Assembly (NCBI GenBank): GCA_040387375.1
Contig: JAZKDW010000049.1
Location: 1-64,000, forward strand
Source: JAZKDW01 sp040387375
GTDB taxonomy: Bacteria > Pseudomonadota > Gammaproteobacteria > Burkholderiales > Burkholderiaceae_D
DNA length: 64,000 nt
Direction of reading: 5' to 3'
Shown: one piece after another, positions 1 to 8,890 of the stretch
Layout of the letters: every line of letters starts with the position of its first letter
Position numbering within the stretch: position 1 is the first letter of the stretch
The notes under the pieces: generated by a model
Database searches by the model: none
What the model was told of the DNA's origin: nothing
What the model saw: only the letters and a program-made list of their open reading frames with translations
Translations under genes and position numbers: made by a program

Positions 1-16
1 GTCAGGCTGTTATTAG

Positions 17-47
17 AAAACCCTCCAGTGAAAACTGGAGGGTTTTT
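17..47. terminator. Rho-independent terminator, possibly bidirectional
   Basis: A perfect inverted repeat (arm ccctccagt, loop gaaa) is flanked by A4 on the left and T5 on the right. It can therefore terminate an upstream rightward gene outside the window and also the leftward zinc-ribbon gene that ends at 152. Confidence 0.8.
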
Positions 48-151
48 GCTTTGGGGGGAGCGGTTTGCATCCCTTCCGCAGCCCCCGTCCGGCGCCCTTC
101 CGGACACGGGCCTCGCCAAGGATTTTCCGAAGGTCTGAGGCCGGTGAGATT

Positions 152-442
152 TCAGTCGAAGTCGAACAAATCGCCCAGGAATCCTTCCCGCTTCTTTTTC
201 CGGTGATGGCCGCCATGTTGAGGATAACGGTTGTCGTAAGGCTGGCTGGGTTGGTCGGAATAGGCGACCGGCTGAGGGGGAGCCGACCTCTGCGGGGGCG
301 ATGCAGCGATCGAACGATCAATCAGCTTGTCAAGCTCTCCACGATCGAGCCAGACACCGCGGCACTGCGGACAATAATCGATTTCAATGCCTTGCCGGTC
401 GGTCATGACAAGATTGACGTTGTTACATACGGGACAATTCAT
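152..442 (-). CDS. Small TFIIB-type zinc-ribbon protein
   Basis: This 96-residue protein opens with a treble-clef/zinc-ribbon pattern, CPVC at residues 4-7 and CPQC about 17 residues later, followed by RGVWLDRGELDKL. This is the signature of the zf-TFIIB family of small bacterial proteins. The C-terminal half is low complexity, rich in Pro, Gln, His and Lys (GGHHRKKKREGF), and ends in an acidic tail. Family members bind one zinc ion; their biochemical role is unknown. The ATG at 442 has a GGAGC ribosome site about 7 bases upstream. It stands alone, with the terminator at 17-47 downstream. Confidence 0.85.
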   Translation of the reverse strand: MNCPVCNNVNLVMTDRQGIEIDYCPQCRGVWLDRGELDKLIDRSIAASPPQRSAPPQPVAYSDQPSQPYDNRYPQHGGHHRKKKREGFLGDLFDFD

Positions 443-599
443 TAGTCTGCTCCAAAATACATGCTGATCAAAAAAATCTCCAGCTCATCCTGACGGAGGG
501 GCATGCACCACTCCGCGTCAGGTGCGGAAACACCAGTCCCGAGATTGTAAACCATCGTGGCAGGGACCGTTTCGCCGGGCTAAAAGCGGGAATGTCCAT

Positions 600-959
600 T
601 CAGGGGGTGGTGCGCTTGGAAGCGCGCATCCGCGACCATTGCCAGATTCTTCCGAGCACCACGCCTGCAAGGAAAACCATGATCAGAATTAGCACATTCG
701 TCATCTGGGTAAGCCCATCCGGGCTGTCCGATGGCATCTTCGGGATTACTACCGCGGCGAGTTCCTGCATTTTAATTTGTGTCATCTGCGGTATTTCGTC
801 GATGCCATAAATGCACATCTCGCCCGTCGGAAGCGAGCAGAAGCGCTGCGGCGGGCATTGCACAAGGATATTCTGTGGCGCGCCCTCACCGCACACGGCG
901 CCCGCGCCTTTGAGCACGTTTATCGTTACCTCGGGATACTTCGAAATCTGCTCCGGCAT
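600..959 (-). CDS. Small Cys-containing protein with C-terminal membrane anchor, unknown function
   Basis: I do not recognise the family. The frame is open back to 1136, but an AGAGGAG ribosome site lies just upstream of the ATG at 959, giving 119 residues starting MPEQISKY. The N-terminal two thirds is polar and contains four cysteines (CGEG, then CPPQRFC and MCIYG), suggesting a metal site or disulfides. Residues about 86-106 (VLILIMVFLAGVVLGRIW) form one hydrophobic helix, followed by a basic tail, consistent with a C-tail inner-membrane anchor. It is divergent from the metallophosphoesterase gene that starts near 1089. Confidence 0.6.
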   Translation of the reverse strand: MPEQISKYPEVTINVLKGAGAVCGEGAPQNILVQCPPQRFCSLPTGEMCIYGIDEIPQMTQIKMQELAAVVIPKMPSDSPDGLTQMTNVLILIMVFLAGVVLGRIWQWSRMRASKRTTP

Positions 960-1088
960 TGGCAAGGCTCCTCTGATCCAGTGTGCCGCGTGAGTAACCG
1001 CAGCCTTTGATTCGCCGCAACCCGGCCTGATCCTTCCCGACATTTTTTTGTATCCGCCAGAGATCCCTTTTTCCTTGAAACATGGGTT

Positions 1089-2318
1089 TTGCGCCCCATT
1101 TATGTTTCTATCGTGCGCCTGACCGCTGCACTTCAATTTTCAGAGGTTAACGTAATCCTTCCGCTCATATCCCTTCTGCTCCATGTCTATGTCGGCGCCC
1201 GCCTGCTGCCCCCCTTGGCCTCGTGGCCTGTCGTATGCGCATTGCTGTTGCTGTCCCTGATGGTGTCGGCCTGGCTCATGCCGATGGGGATCGGCTTTGG
1301 CATGCGCCGCGCCAGTGCCCTCAAACAAATGCGGACCGGGTCGCTGATCCTGCTTGGTTGGGTGGGCATGGGCCTGTTCTCGTCGCTGCTGGTGCTGACA
1401 GTGGCGCGCGAGCTTGTGCTGCTGGCCGCCATGGCATTGAATGGCATGGAAGTGATGGCGATTGCGGTCGAGCCGTTGCGCCGCTGGAGCGCGCTTGTCG
1501 TCAGTTTGCTAGGTGGCGGCGCGACCTTATGGGGTTTTGTTAACGCCCGCCGGACTGCGTCCGTGGTGACTGTCGATGTCCCCGTGGCCGACCTGCCTGC
1601 GGCGTTGCACGGCTTTCGCATCGCGCAAATCAGCGACATCCATGTCGGACCGACCATCAGGCATGAGTATGTGCGTAGTATCGTCAACGCGGTCAACCAG
1701 CTCGACGCCGACATGGTGGCCATCACTGGCGATCTGGTCGATGGTAGCGTGCGGGAACTGGCTTCGCACGTGGCGCCGCTGGCGGACCTGCGCTCGCGTC
1801 ACGGGACTTATTTCGTGACCGGCAATCACGAATATTATTCTGGCGCCCATGCCTGGATCAGCGAGTTGCAGCGGCTCGGTGTGCATGTGCTGCTCAACAG
1901 GCATGTAGTACTGCGGCATGGCGACGAACAGGACGGTAACGAGGCGCTGGCAGTGGTGGCCGGCGTCACGGATTACAATGCCGGCCATTTCGATCCTGCA
2001 CATCGCAGCGACCCGCATCTGGCCATCGCCGGGGCACCGTCCGATGCCGGGGTACGTCTCCTGCTCGCTCACCAGCCTCGCAGCGCCATGGCGGCGGCCG
2101 AGGCGGGATTCGACCTCCAGCTGTCCGGCCATACCCATGGCGGCCAGTTCTTGCCGTGGAATTTCCTGGTGCCGCTGCAGCAGCCATTCGTCGCCGGGCT
2201 GGACCGGCTGCAGGGGCTCTGGGTTTACACCAGTCGCGGCACCGGTTACTGGGGGCCGCCAAAACGCTTTGGGGCGCCTTCGGAAATCACCTTGCTGCGG
2301 CTGCTGCGGAAAAAATAA
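1089..2318 (+). CDS. Membrane-associated metallophosphoesterase (calcineurin-like)
   Basis: This 409-residue protein has several hydrophobic helices in the first about 150 residues, then a calcineurin-like phosphoesterase domain. All the metal-binding blocks are visible: ISDIHVG, ITGDLVDG, GNHEYYSG, LAHQPR and LSGHTHGGQF. The layout resembles the YkuE/YaeI phosphodiesterases, some of which act on lipid-linked substrates (UDP-diacylglucosamine or lipid A intermediates), but the substrate cannot be read from sequence. The start is uncertain: the longest frame begins with TTG at 1089, and GTG at 1113 is an alternative. It is convergent with the DUF421 gene, with a one-base gap. Confidence 0.85.
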   Translation: MRPIYVSIVRLTAALQFSEVNVILPLISLLLHVYVGARLLPPLASWPVVCALLLLSLMVSAWLMPMGIGFGMRRASALKQMRTGSLILLGWVGMGLFSSLLVLTVARELVLLAAMALNGMEVMAIAVEPLRRWSALVVSLLGGGATLWGFVNARRTASVVTVDVPVADLPAALHGFRIAQISDIHVGPTIRHEYVRSIVNAVNQLDADMVAITGDLVDGSVRELASHVAPLADLRSRHGTYFVTGNHEYYSGAHAWISELQRLGVHVLLNRHVVLRHGDEQDGNEALAVVAGVTDYNAGHFDPAHRSDPHLAIAGAPSDAGVRLLLAHQPRSAMAAAEAGFDLQLSGHTHGGQFLPWNFLVPLQQPFVAGLDRLQGLWVYTSRGTGYWGPPKRFGAPSEITLLRLLRKK

Positions 2319-2319
2319 A

Positions 2320-2817
2320 TCAGCTATCGCGCTTGATGACGCTGATTTCCCCATCTGCCTCGAGGTACATCAGTTTGACGTCGGCCAAGCTTTCAAGACC
2401 TTCCTCGCGCAACTTCGCTTTCAATTCTTCGCTGGTGATCAGTTCACGGCGCATGTTACGCCGAATCAGTTTGCCGTCTCGTACAAGGCAGAGCTTTTTC
2501 AGAGCGGCGAAACGTTCGAGTGCGGGAAAGCGGTATGTAACGTAATCAATCCCGTAGTTCCAGAAAACGAGTGTGGCAATCAGCACCATGCCATCGCTGG
2601 TTGAACTACCTTCGCCGATCATCGCATTTTGCGCCGCGTCTCCGAGGATCACCACAAAGAGAAAATCGGAGACACCCATGGACCCTACATCGCGCCGCAG
2701 GATGAACCTGAAGATGAAAAAGAGAAACCAGAACATCAGCGTCCCTCTCAGCATCAATTCCAGCGGCGAGACTGTCAATTTCAATATCTCGCCATATTCA
2801 ATGTTGAACCAGTCCAT
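2320..2817 (-). CDS. DUF421 (YetF/YcaP-type) membrane protein
   Basis: The 165-residue protein has hydrophobic helices at about residues 18-40 and 50-90. The conserved DUF421 segment follows (SDFLFVVILGDAAQNAMIG; VFWNYGIDYVTYRFP), then a cytoplasmic domain with the typical LVRDGKLIRRNMRRELIT and LMYLEADGEISVIKR strings. Family members are inner-membrane proteins of unknown role; the YetF and YcaP names come from Bacillus and E. coli. A GGAGG ribosome site lies 9 bases before the ATG at 2817. Its stop is one base from the stop of the convergent phosphoesterase gene. Confidence 0.9.
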   Translation of the reverse strand: MDWFNIEYGEILKLTVSPLELMLRGTLMFWFLFFIFRFILRRDVGSMGVSDFLFVVILGDAAQNAMIGEGSSTSDGMVLIATLVFWNYGIDYVTYRFPALERFAALKKLCLVRDGKLIRRNMRRELITSEELKAKLREEGLESLADVKLMYLEADGEISVIKRDS

Positions 2818-3182
2818 TTGCTCATGCCTCCGGGAAAAAATCGGGAGTTCATACTAGCAGACGCGGGCGTGGCCGGCTGGCAAGGCCAATGAATCCGAAT
2901 GCACGCAAGGCTCCGGAAAAAGGCCAGGAAAAAGCCGCTTAATGAATGGACACATTCACCGGTTCATCTCGACGCTGAATCGATTATCTTTTGATTTTAC
3001 TAATGGTTACGGTCTGCTTGTAATCGGCGTTGCTGATCGAAATTCATTGCAGCAGGGTGCTGGTCTGCAATAATGCGCTTGCCAAAAAGCATGTATTCTT
3101 GCTGTGCCTGATAATTGCTCGCTCAGGAATCTGGGCCAGGCATCCGGGATATTGGTACAAGACGACAATCATAAAAAGCCGC

Positions 3183-4313
3183 ATGAACAAGCATTTTTCC
3201 CTGTATCTCGACCTGATGCGTTTTTCAGCTGCTGTGCTGGTGCTTGTGTTGCACTATATTCAGAATGGCATCGTGAATGCGCACATGGCGGCATTTCTGC
3301 CGGAGCTGGGGCGCGAAGCTGTCATGGTTTTTTTTGTTTTGTCCGGCTTTGTGATTGCCTATTCAACGGAAGTAAACAGGCAGTCAGTCAAACAGTATGC
3401 CGTTGCCCGGGCCGCCCGAATTTATTCCGTGGCATTGCCTCTGTTACTGGCTGCGTTTCTGATTGTGTTTGTGGTGAAGAGCATCACACCGGAAGCACTG
3501 CCAGATGTGTATCAGCTTGACCGGGCCTATCTGTATCTCCCATTCCATCTGTTGTTCATGGGGGAGCTGTGGCAGCTTGCCGAGCTGCCGCCCTGGCTGG
3601 AGCAATATTGGTCGCTCAGTTATGAGGTCTGGTATTACATTCTTTTTGCCGCCGTTTATTATTCGAGCGGCGTGCGTCGGATTTTTTTTGGCGGCATCGT
3701 TTTCCTGATCATCGGTTACAAACTTTGGCTCTTGTTGCCGGTGTGGCTGAGCGGCGTGTGCCTTTATCACTGGCAAAAAAAATTCGAGATGCCGGTAGTG
3801 CTGGCAAGATTCGGATGGCTGCTCACAGTGGGTGTCCTGATTGTTTACAAGGTCTTTGACCTTGACATCCTTCTTCGCGCGGCCGGCACTGAAATCTGGC
3901 CGTTCGAAAGCTTGAAGCTGGGTAGTGCCGACCGTTATCTTGCCGACTATGTCATTTGTGTGCTGGTGTGTTGCAATTTCATGTTCGCCTTGCATGCGAA
4001 ATTCGCCGTCCTGCAGAATGCCGGCGGCACTATCAGGGCGCTCTCGTCCCATACCTTCACCCTGTACCTGGTCCATTGGCTGGTAATCGCATTGTGGCTG
4101 CAGGTTTACCCGCACGATGCCTCCAGTGTCCTGGATATAACCGCGTTGACCGTGACGATCGTGCTGGTCACTTATGCGACAGGCTTCATTACCGAGCGTC
4201 AGAGCGCTTTCTTCAAAACGCTTTTTGAAAAGCTTTATGATGCCGTCGCGAGCAGCCTCAGTCGAATGACATTGATGCTGAAAGATTTGATGAAGAGGGT
4301 GCGGCCCTCGTGA
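3183..4313 (+). CDS. Acyltransferase family 3 (OafA/YrhL-like) membrane protein
   Basis: From the ATG at 3183 the protein is 376 residues. It begins with LYLDLMRFSAAVLVLVLHY and continues with FFVLSGFVIAYS, the classic acyltransferase-3 opening with the conserved Arg and His in the first helix. About ten further hydrophobic helices follow, including the terminal LSSHTFTLYLVHW motif. Such proteins O-acylate polysaccharides, lipopolysaccharide or peptidoglycan using acyl-CoA. The acceptor here is unknown, and no polysaccharide cluster is adjacent. The frame extends to 3030, but the upstream part lacks homology-like features. The upstream region 2818-3182 (365 bp) is AT-rich and shows no other gene. 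Confidence 0.88.
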   Translation: MNKHFSLYLDLMRFSAAVLVLVLHYIQNGIVNAHMAAFLPELGREAVMVFFVLSGFVIAYSTEVNRQSVKQYAVARAARIYSVALPLLLAAFLIVFVVKSITPEALPDVYQLDRAYLYLPFHLLFMGELWQLAELPPWLEQYWSLSYEVWYYILFAAVYYSSGVRRIFFGGIVFLIIGYKLWLLLPVWLSGVCLYHWQKKFEMPVVLARFGWLLTVGVLIVYKVFDLDILLRAAGTEIWPFESLKLGSADRYLADYVICVLVCCNFMFALHAKFAVLQNAGGTIRALSSHTFTLYLVHWLVIALWLQVYPHDASSVLDITALTVTIVLVTYATGFITERQSAFFKTLFEKLYDAVASSLSRMTLMLKDLMKRVRPS

Positions 4314-4337
4314 AATAGCGCTGCCGCCGCAGCTTTC

Positions 4338-4787
4338 TCAGCCTGCACATTCCAGCTCGTATTTTTCATTGACCGCACGCGCAATCCGCCTGGTTTTGTG
4401 TTCGGTTTCCTGGTATCCGGCAAACCCGCTTGCAAGCTGGGCTTCCTCATCAGCCCATCTTTTACGCAGCGCAAGCGCGACGCATTTTTTCGTAAAAATA
4501 TAATCGTCGAACGCCAGCCGTTGCCGCTGTGCCAGCTCCATTGCTTCTTGCATGTGTCGCTGCTCTTGCAGTCGGCTTGCTTCCTGTTTCGCCCGCGCTG
4601 TTTCTGCCTTGACCGCCGTCACCGACAGCGGTGGATTGTTCCTTACGCGCTCACGGAGGTCAGGCAGTTTTCCGCCGGGGCAGCGAGCGTCGGTATAGAG
4701 TGTTTCGCCATTCGATTCACATTTGTAGATTGCAATCGCATGCGTAGGTGACGCGATCAACAGAGCCAACAGCAGGATCCTGAACAT
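4338..4787 (-). CDS. Secreted DUF4124-like protein
   Basis: The 149-residue protein has a signal peptide (MFRILLLALLIASPTHA, cleavage near residue 17). It is followed by IYKCESNGETLYTDARCPGGK, the typical DUF4124 core with two cysteines. The remainder is a charged, helix-forming region rich in Ala, Arg, Glu and Gln, with two more cysteines near the end. DUF4124 proteins are periplasmic and of unknown function, common in beta- and gammaproteobacteria. It is convergent with the acyltransferase gene, with a 24 bp gap. Confidence 0.8.
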   Translation of the reverse strand: MFRILLLALLIASPTHAIAIYKCESNGETLYTDARCPGGKLPDLRERVRNNPPLSVTAVKAETARAKQEASRLQEQRHMQEAMELAQRQRLAFDDYIFTKKCVALALRKRWADEEAQLASGFAGYQETEHKTRRIARAVNEKYELECAG

Positions 4788-4940
4788 GGCATCTCGATAA
4801 TGCGGAATGCATCATCCCTTTACGATTTGTTCAAATTCAGTATAGGCGGCCGATCGGCCTGATCCTTGATTGGGCGCATGGGATCGTTTGCGACCAGGAT
4901 TACCAGAATCGCCAAAAGGCAGGATGCAATCCAAGGCCGC

Positions 4941-5186
4941 CTACTGAACCAATTTCTGCAAATACACGCGCATTGTTTCAAGGCTCAGCATGTAATGTTC
5001 GTTATGCGGTTTTGCACATTGCAGCGCATATTCCTCATCCAGCCTATCCGACACTGCTTTTGCCACTTGCGGATTGCCTCTCGATGCCAGAAGCAAACCT
5101 TCCAATGCCGCCGCCAGCGCGTCAGTCCTGGCTGCTTCAACGGAAATCGCCTTTTGCAGCAATTCGATCTCGTGCCGGGTATCCAT
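4941..5186 (-). CDS. Small hypothetical helical protein
   Basis: The reading frame is open from 5240, but the only good ribosome site (AAGAGG, 7 bases before) belongs to the ATG at 5186, giving 81 residues starting MDTRHEIELLQKAI. It is predicted almost entirely helical, soluble and mildly acidic, with a single cysteine (YALQCAKP). I do not recognise a family. The last part (EYALQCAK) loosely resembles the end of the neighbouring DUF4124-like protein (KYELECAG), so a shared C-terminal pattern is possible. Divergent from ku. Confidence 0.55.
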   Translation of the reverse strand: MDTRHEIELLQKAISVEAARTDALAAALEGLLLASRGNPQVAKAVSDRLDEEYALQCAKPHNEHYMLSLETMRVYLQKLVQ

Positions 5187-5369
5187 AAAAAGCCTCTTCA
5201 TCAAGTCAGCATGCAGGGAAGCTAGCATGATCGATGCCATGCCAGCGATTGCTCTCGCTTCAACGATTCCTACGTGATATTAAGTATTTGTCCTATCGTA
5301 AAAAAACATCTTTCCCTTTACTCTGGCCGATCAGGAATGATGTGTTTGTTTCGATTTGCGGAGAGGCAC

Positions 5370-6278
5370 ATGCAAAGATCGCTATGGAAAGGCGCCATCA
5401 GTTTCGGGCTCGTGCATATTCCGGTGCAGATGTTTTCTGCCAGTGACCAGAAGGATCTGGACCTGACCATGGTCGACAAGCGTGACTTTGCGCCGATCGG
5501 CTACAAGCGGATCAACAAGGAAACCGGCAAGGAAGTCGAGTGGGACAATATTGTCAAAGCCTATGAATACGAAGCCGACACCTATGTCGTGTTGTCGCCG
5601 GAAGATTTGAAGCGTGCCAATGTCAAGGCAACCCAGACCATCGATATCCTGGCGTTTGTCGACGCTGCCGAGGTGCCGTTGATTTATTACGAACAACCCT
5701 ATTTTCTGGCGCCCGGCAAAGGTGGCGCCAAGGTCTATGCATTGCTGCGTGAAACACTGAGCCGCTCCGGAAAGATCGGCATCGCGCAAGTGGTCATTCG
5801 CACCAAACAGCATCTGGTGGCGCTGATTCCGATGGAGGACATGATCGTGCTGAACACCTTGCGTTATCCGGATGAAATCCGCGCATCTGGCGAACTCGAC
5901 CTTCCCCACGGGGACTTGAAAAAGGCCGGCATCAGCAACAAGGAAGTCGATATGGCGATGGCACTGGTCAAGGGCATGACCGAGAAATGGAATCCGCAGC
6001 AATATCACGACACCTATCGGGAAGACGTGCTCGCCCTGGTAAAAAAGAAAATCAAGGCAAAGCAGACCAGGACCATCACCGCGCCAGAACCGGAAAAGGC
6101 AGAGCCGAAAAGCGCAAAGATCATCGATCTGATGGCTTTGCTCAGGCAAAGCGTCAGTGAAAAAGGCGAGCGTGGCGCATCGAAGGACGAACCCGCGAAG
6201 AAGTCCAGGCCACGCAGCGTGGCGGCCGCATCCAAGGCCCCCAAAAAGCCGGCAGCCCCGCGCAGGGCGCGTGCATGA
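5370..6278 (+). CDS. ku: Ku protein, non-homologous end joining
   Basis: This 302-residue protein starts MQRSLWKGAISFGLVHIPV, the hallmark beginning of bacterial Ku. It continues through the beta-barrel core (MVDKRDFAPIGYKRINKETGKEV; EVPLIYYEQPYFLAPGKGG; RTKQHLVALIP) to a Lys- and Ala-rich basic tail. Bacterial Ku homodimers encircle double-strand DNA ends and recruit LigD. The ATG at 5370 has GGAGAGG upstream. An in-frame extension to 5274 has no family similarity. The stop overlaps the ligD start by four bases (ATGA), so the two genes are translationally coupled. Confidence 0.96.
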   Translation: MQRSLWKGAISFGLVHIPVQMFSASDQKDLDLTMVDKRDFAPIGYKRINKETGKEVEWDNIVKAYEYEADTYVVLSPEDLKRANVKATQTIDILAFVDAAEVPLIYYEQPYFLAPGKGGAKVYALLRETLSRSGKIGIAQVVIRTKQHLVALIPMEDMIVLNTLRYPDEIRASGELDLPHGDLKKAGISNKEVDMAMALVKGMTEKWNPQQYHDTYREDVLALVKKKIKAKQTRTITAPEPEKAEPKSAKIIDLMALLRQSVSEKGERGASKDEPAKKSRPRSVAAASKAPKKPAAPRRARA

Positions 6279-8785
6279 GCCTGGATAAATACTGGGCCAA
6301 ACGCGACTTCGGGAAAACTCCGGAGCCACGCGGCAAGGCGGTCAAGGCCGGCAAGCAGCTGGCCTATTTCATTCAAAAGCACGACGCGCGCAATTTGCAT
6401 TACGACTTTCGTCTCGAGCTGGACGGAACATTAAAAAGCTGGGCCATTCCCAAGGGGCCGAGCCTGGATCCGGCCGACAAGCGTCTCGCCGTCCACGTTG
6501 AGGATCATCCGCTGGAATACGGCCTGTTCGAAGGCGAGATTCCCGCGCGTGAGTATGGCGCCGGCAAGGTGCAGGTGTGGGACAAGGGTGTCTGGGAAGC
6601 GGATGGCGACCCGGCCGACGGATATCGCCGGGGCCACCTCAAATTGACCTTGAACGGCGTCAAACTTTCTGGACGCTGGGCGCTGGTACGCATGGGTGCG
6701 CCGAAACAGGAAAAGGAAAACTGGCTGCTGATCAAGGAAAAAGATAGCGCCGCCAGGACCGGCAAGGACGCGGATATCACACGCTTGCAACCGGACAGCG
6801 TCCTTGCGAAGCCGGCAAAAAAAAATGCGCCGAAGCGCACGCCGGAAGTGGAGAGCCCCGAGGCCGCCGGCGCCCTCGAGACTGCCATGCCGGAGATGAT
6901 CAGGCCGCAACTGGCCACGCTTGCCGACCGCGCGCCGCATGGCGATGCCTGGCTGTCCGAAATTAAGTTCGACGGTTATCGCGCGGTGTGCCGCATCGAA
7001 AACAAAACCGCCGCCTTGTTCACGCGCACCGGCAATGACTGGAGCAAAAAATGGAAAACGATTGCCGACGCGGCGGCGCAATTGCCGGTGACGCAGGCAT
7101 GGCTGGACGGAGAAGTCGTCGCCATCGACGAACACGGTGCGATCAGCTTCCAGTTGCTGCAAAATATTGCGCGCAACGCGGCGCCGGGCAGGCTTGCCTA
7201 TTATGTGTTCGACCTGCTTTATCTCAATGGCTACGATCTGCGGCCGCTGCCACTGGCCGAGCGCAAGGCCTTGCTGGAGGCCCTGCTTGAAAAAGCGGAT
7301 CCGGAAGGGCCACTCCTGTACAGCCAGCATGTCGACGGCAATCCGGCGGACGTCTTTTCCCATGCCTGCATGCACGCACTCGAAGGCATAATCGCCAAGC
7401 GCGCTGACGCGCCCTACGAATCGGCCCGCAACAATAACTGGCTCAAGGTGAAATGCCAGTTGCGGCAGGAATTTGTGATCGGAGGTTATACCGATCCGGC
7501 CGGCAGCCGCGAGAAATTTGGCGCCTTGCTGCTGGGTGTGCATGACGATGCCGGACAGCTGCATTATGCCGGCCGTGTCGGCACCGGCTTTGCGGATGCC
7601 ACGCTCAAGGCTCTGCACAAGGATTTCAGAAAGCTTGCGGCCACGGCCTCGCCTTTCGTGAAGGCGCCACCCCGGAGCGGCGCCCCGGCGCTGCACTGGC
7701 TGAAACCGGCGCTGATTGCGGAAGTGAAGTTTGCACAGTGGACTGACGGCGGCCTGGTCCGGCATGCGTCTTTTGTGGGCCTGCGCAAGGACAAACCGGC
7801 GCGCGAGATCCGGCGGGAAAAACCGGTGCCCGTGGAAGAAGCGGCCGCGCCGGCGCAACCGCGCCGCCCGACAGGCGCGGCCGCTGACGCGAAGGGCCCG
7901 ACAGTGGCAGGCGTGCGGCTCACGCACCCGTCACGTGCGCTGTTTCCCGAGACGGGGATCACCAAGCTGAAGCTCGCGCGCTATTACGAAGACATCGCCG
8001 AATGGGTGCTGCCGCACCTGGCGCAACGGCCGCTCACGCTGGTGCGATGCCCGAATGGCGGCGGACAGCAATGTTTTTTTCAGAAGCACGCAAATGACAC
8101 CATCGGCCCCGGCATCGAAAAAATCGAGGTCCCTGGCGGCGATGCCGCCACCTACATGATGGTCAATTCAATCCCGTCACTGATCGGCATGGTGCAGATG
8201 TCCGTGCTCGAACTGCATACCTGGGGCGCCCGCAACGGCCATCTGGACCAGCCGGACCGGATCATCTTCGATCTTGATCCTGCGCCCGGCCTGGACTGGA
8301 TGCGAGTGGTCGAAGCAGCGCAACTGATCCGCGGGCTGCTGGATGAAATCGGGCTGGCCAGCTTCGTCAAGACGACCGGCGGCAAAGGGCTGCATGTCGT
8401 CGTTCCGATAAAGCCTGAGAAATCATGGGCAGAGATCAAGGCCTTCTCGCGCGCCATCGCGGAACATCTCGAGAAAATGCTGCCCGACCGGTTCACGGCG
8501 AGCATGTCGAAGGCCAAACGAGGCGGCAGAATATTCGTCGATTATTTGCGGAATGCGCTGGAAGCGACGGCCGTGGCGGCGTATTCGACGCGCGCCAGGC
8601 TAGGCGCCCCGGTGTCTACGCCGCTGGCGTGGGAAGAACTGGGCGAGGAGATACGATCGGACACGTTTACCGTGCTGAACCTGCGCGCGCGGCTGGACAG
8701 CCTGAAGCAAGACCCGTGGGCCGATTATTTCTTGCTGAAGCAGCGCGTCACCGCGAAAATGCAAAGAACATTCGGGGCTAACTAA
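6275..8785 (+). CDS. ligD: Multifunctional ATP-dependent DNA ligase D
   Basis: The 836-residue protein has three domains in the order 3'-phosphoesterase, ligase, polymerase. Residues about 30-150 form the phosphoesterase (HDARNLHYDFRLELDG, with the metal-binding His and Asp). The nucleotidyltransferase motif EIKFDGYR near residue 230 carries the lysine that becomes adenylated, and the OB-fold follows. From about residue 550 comes the primase-like polymerase (LTHPSRALFPE), with the catalytic pair in IIFDLDPAPGLDW and HVVVPI downstream. LigD partners with Ku to process and join DNA ends. All three domains look intact, and the length is typical for proteobacterial LigD. Confidence 0.96.
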   Translation: MSLDKYWAKRDFGKTPEPRGKAVKAGKQLAYFIQKHDARNLHYDFRLELDGTLKSWAIPKGPSLDPADKRLAVHVEDHPLEYGLFEGEIPAREYGAGKVQVWDKGVWEADGDPADGYRRGHLKLTLNGVKLSGRWALVRMGAPKQEKENWLLIKEKDSAARTGKDADITRLQPDSVLAKPAKKNAPKRTPEVESPEAAGALETAMPEMIRPQLATLADRAPHGDAWLSEIKFDGYRAVCRIENKTAALFTRTGNDWSKKWKTIADAAAQLPVTQAWLDGEVVAIDEHGAISFQLLQNIARNAAPGRLAYYVFDLLYLNGYDLRPLPLAERKALLEALLEKADPEGPLLYSQHVDGNPADVFSHACMHALEGIIAKRADAPYESARNNNWLKVKCQLRQEFVIGGYTDPAGSREKFGALLLGVHDDAGQLHYAGRVGTGFADATLKALHKDFRKLAATASPFVKAPPRSGAPALHWLKPALIAEVKFAQWTDGGLVRHASFVGLRKDKPAREIRREKPVPVEEAAAPAQPRRPTGAAADAKGPTVAGVRLTHPSRALFPETGITKLKLARYYEDIAEWVLPHLAQRPLTLVRCPNGGGQQCFFQKHANDTIGPGIEKIEVPGGDAATYMMVNSIPSLIGMVQMSVLELHTWGARNGHLDQPDRIIFDLDPAPGLDWMRVVEAAQLIRGLLDEIGLASFVKTTGGKGLHVVVPIKPEKSWAEIKAFSRAIAEHLEKMLPDRFTASMSKAKRGGRIFVDYLRNALEATAVAAYSTRARLGAPVSTPLAWEELGEEIRSDTFTVLNLRARLDSLKQDPWADYFLLKQRVTAKMQRTFGAN

Positions 8786-8815
8786 GGGCGTGGATTCACC
8801 ATCCGGCACCTTGGG

Positions 8816-8821
8816 TATAAT
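8816..8821 (+). promoter_or_regulatory. Candidate -10 box upstream of the NYN gene
   Basis: A perfect TATAAT lies between the ligD stop (8785) and the NYN start (8891). The -35 region is poor (ttcacc at 8795). If used, it would make the NYN gene independent of ku-ligD. Confidence 0.35.
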
Positions 8822-8890
8822 CATTGAGGTGAATAACCCTGGTCCATGTGGCAATCCAGCCCGGCCCTTCATTGGAAAAATATCAACCCC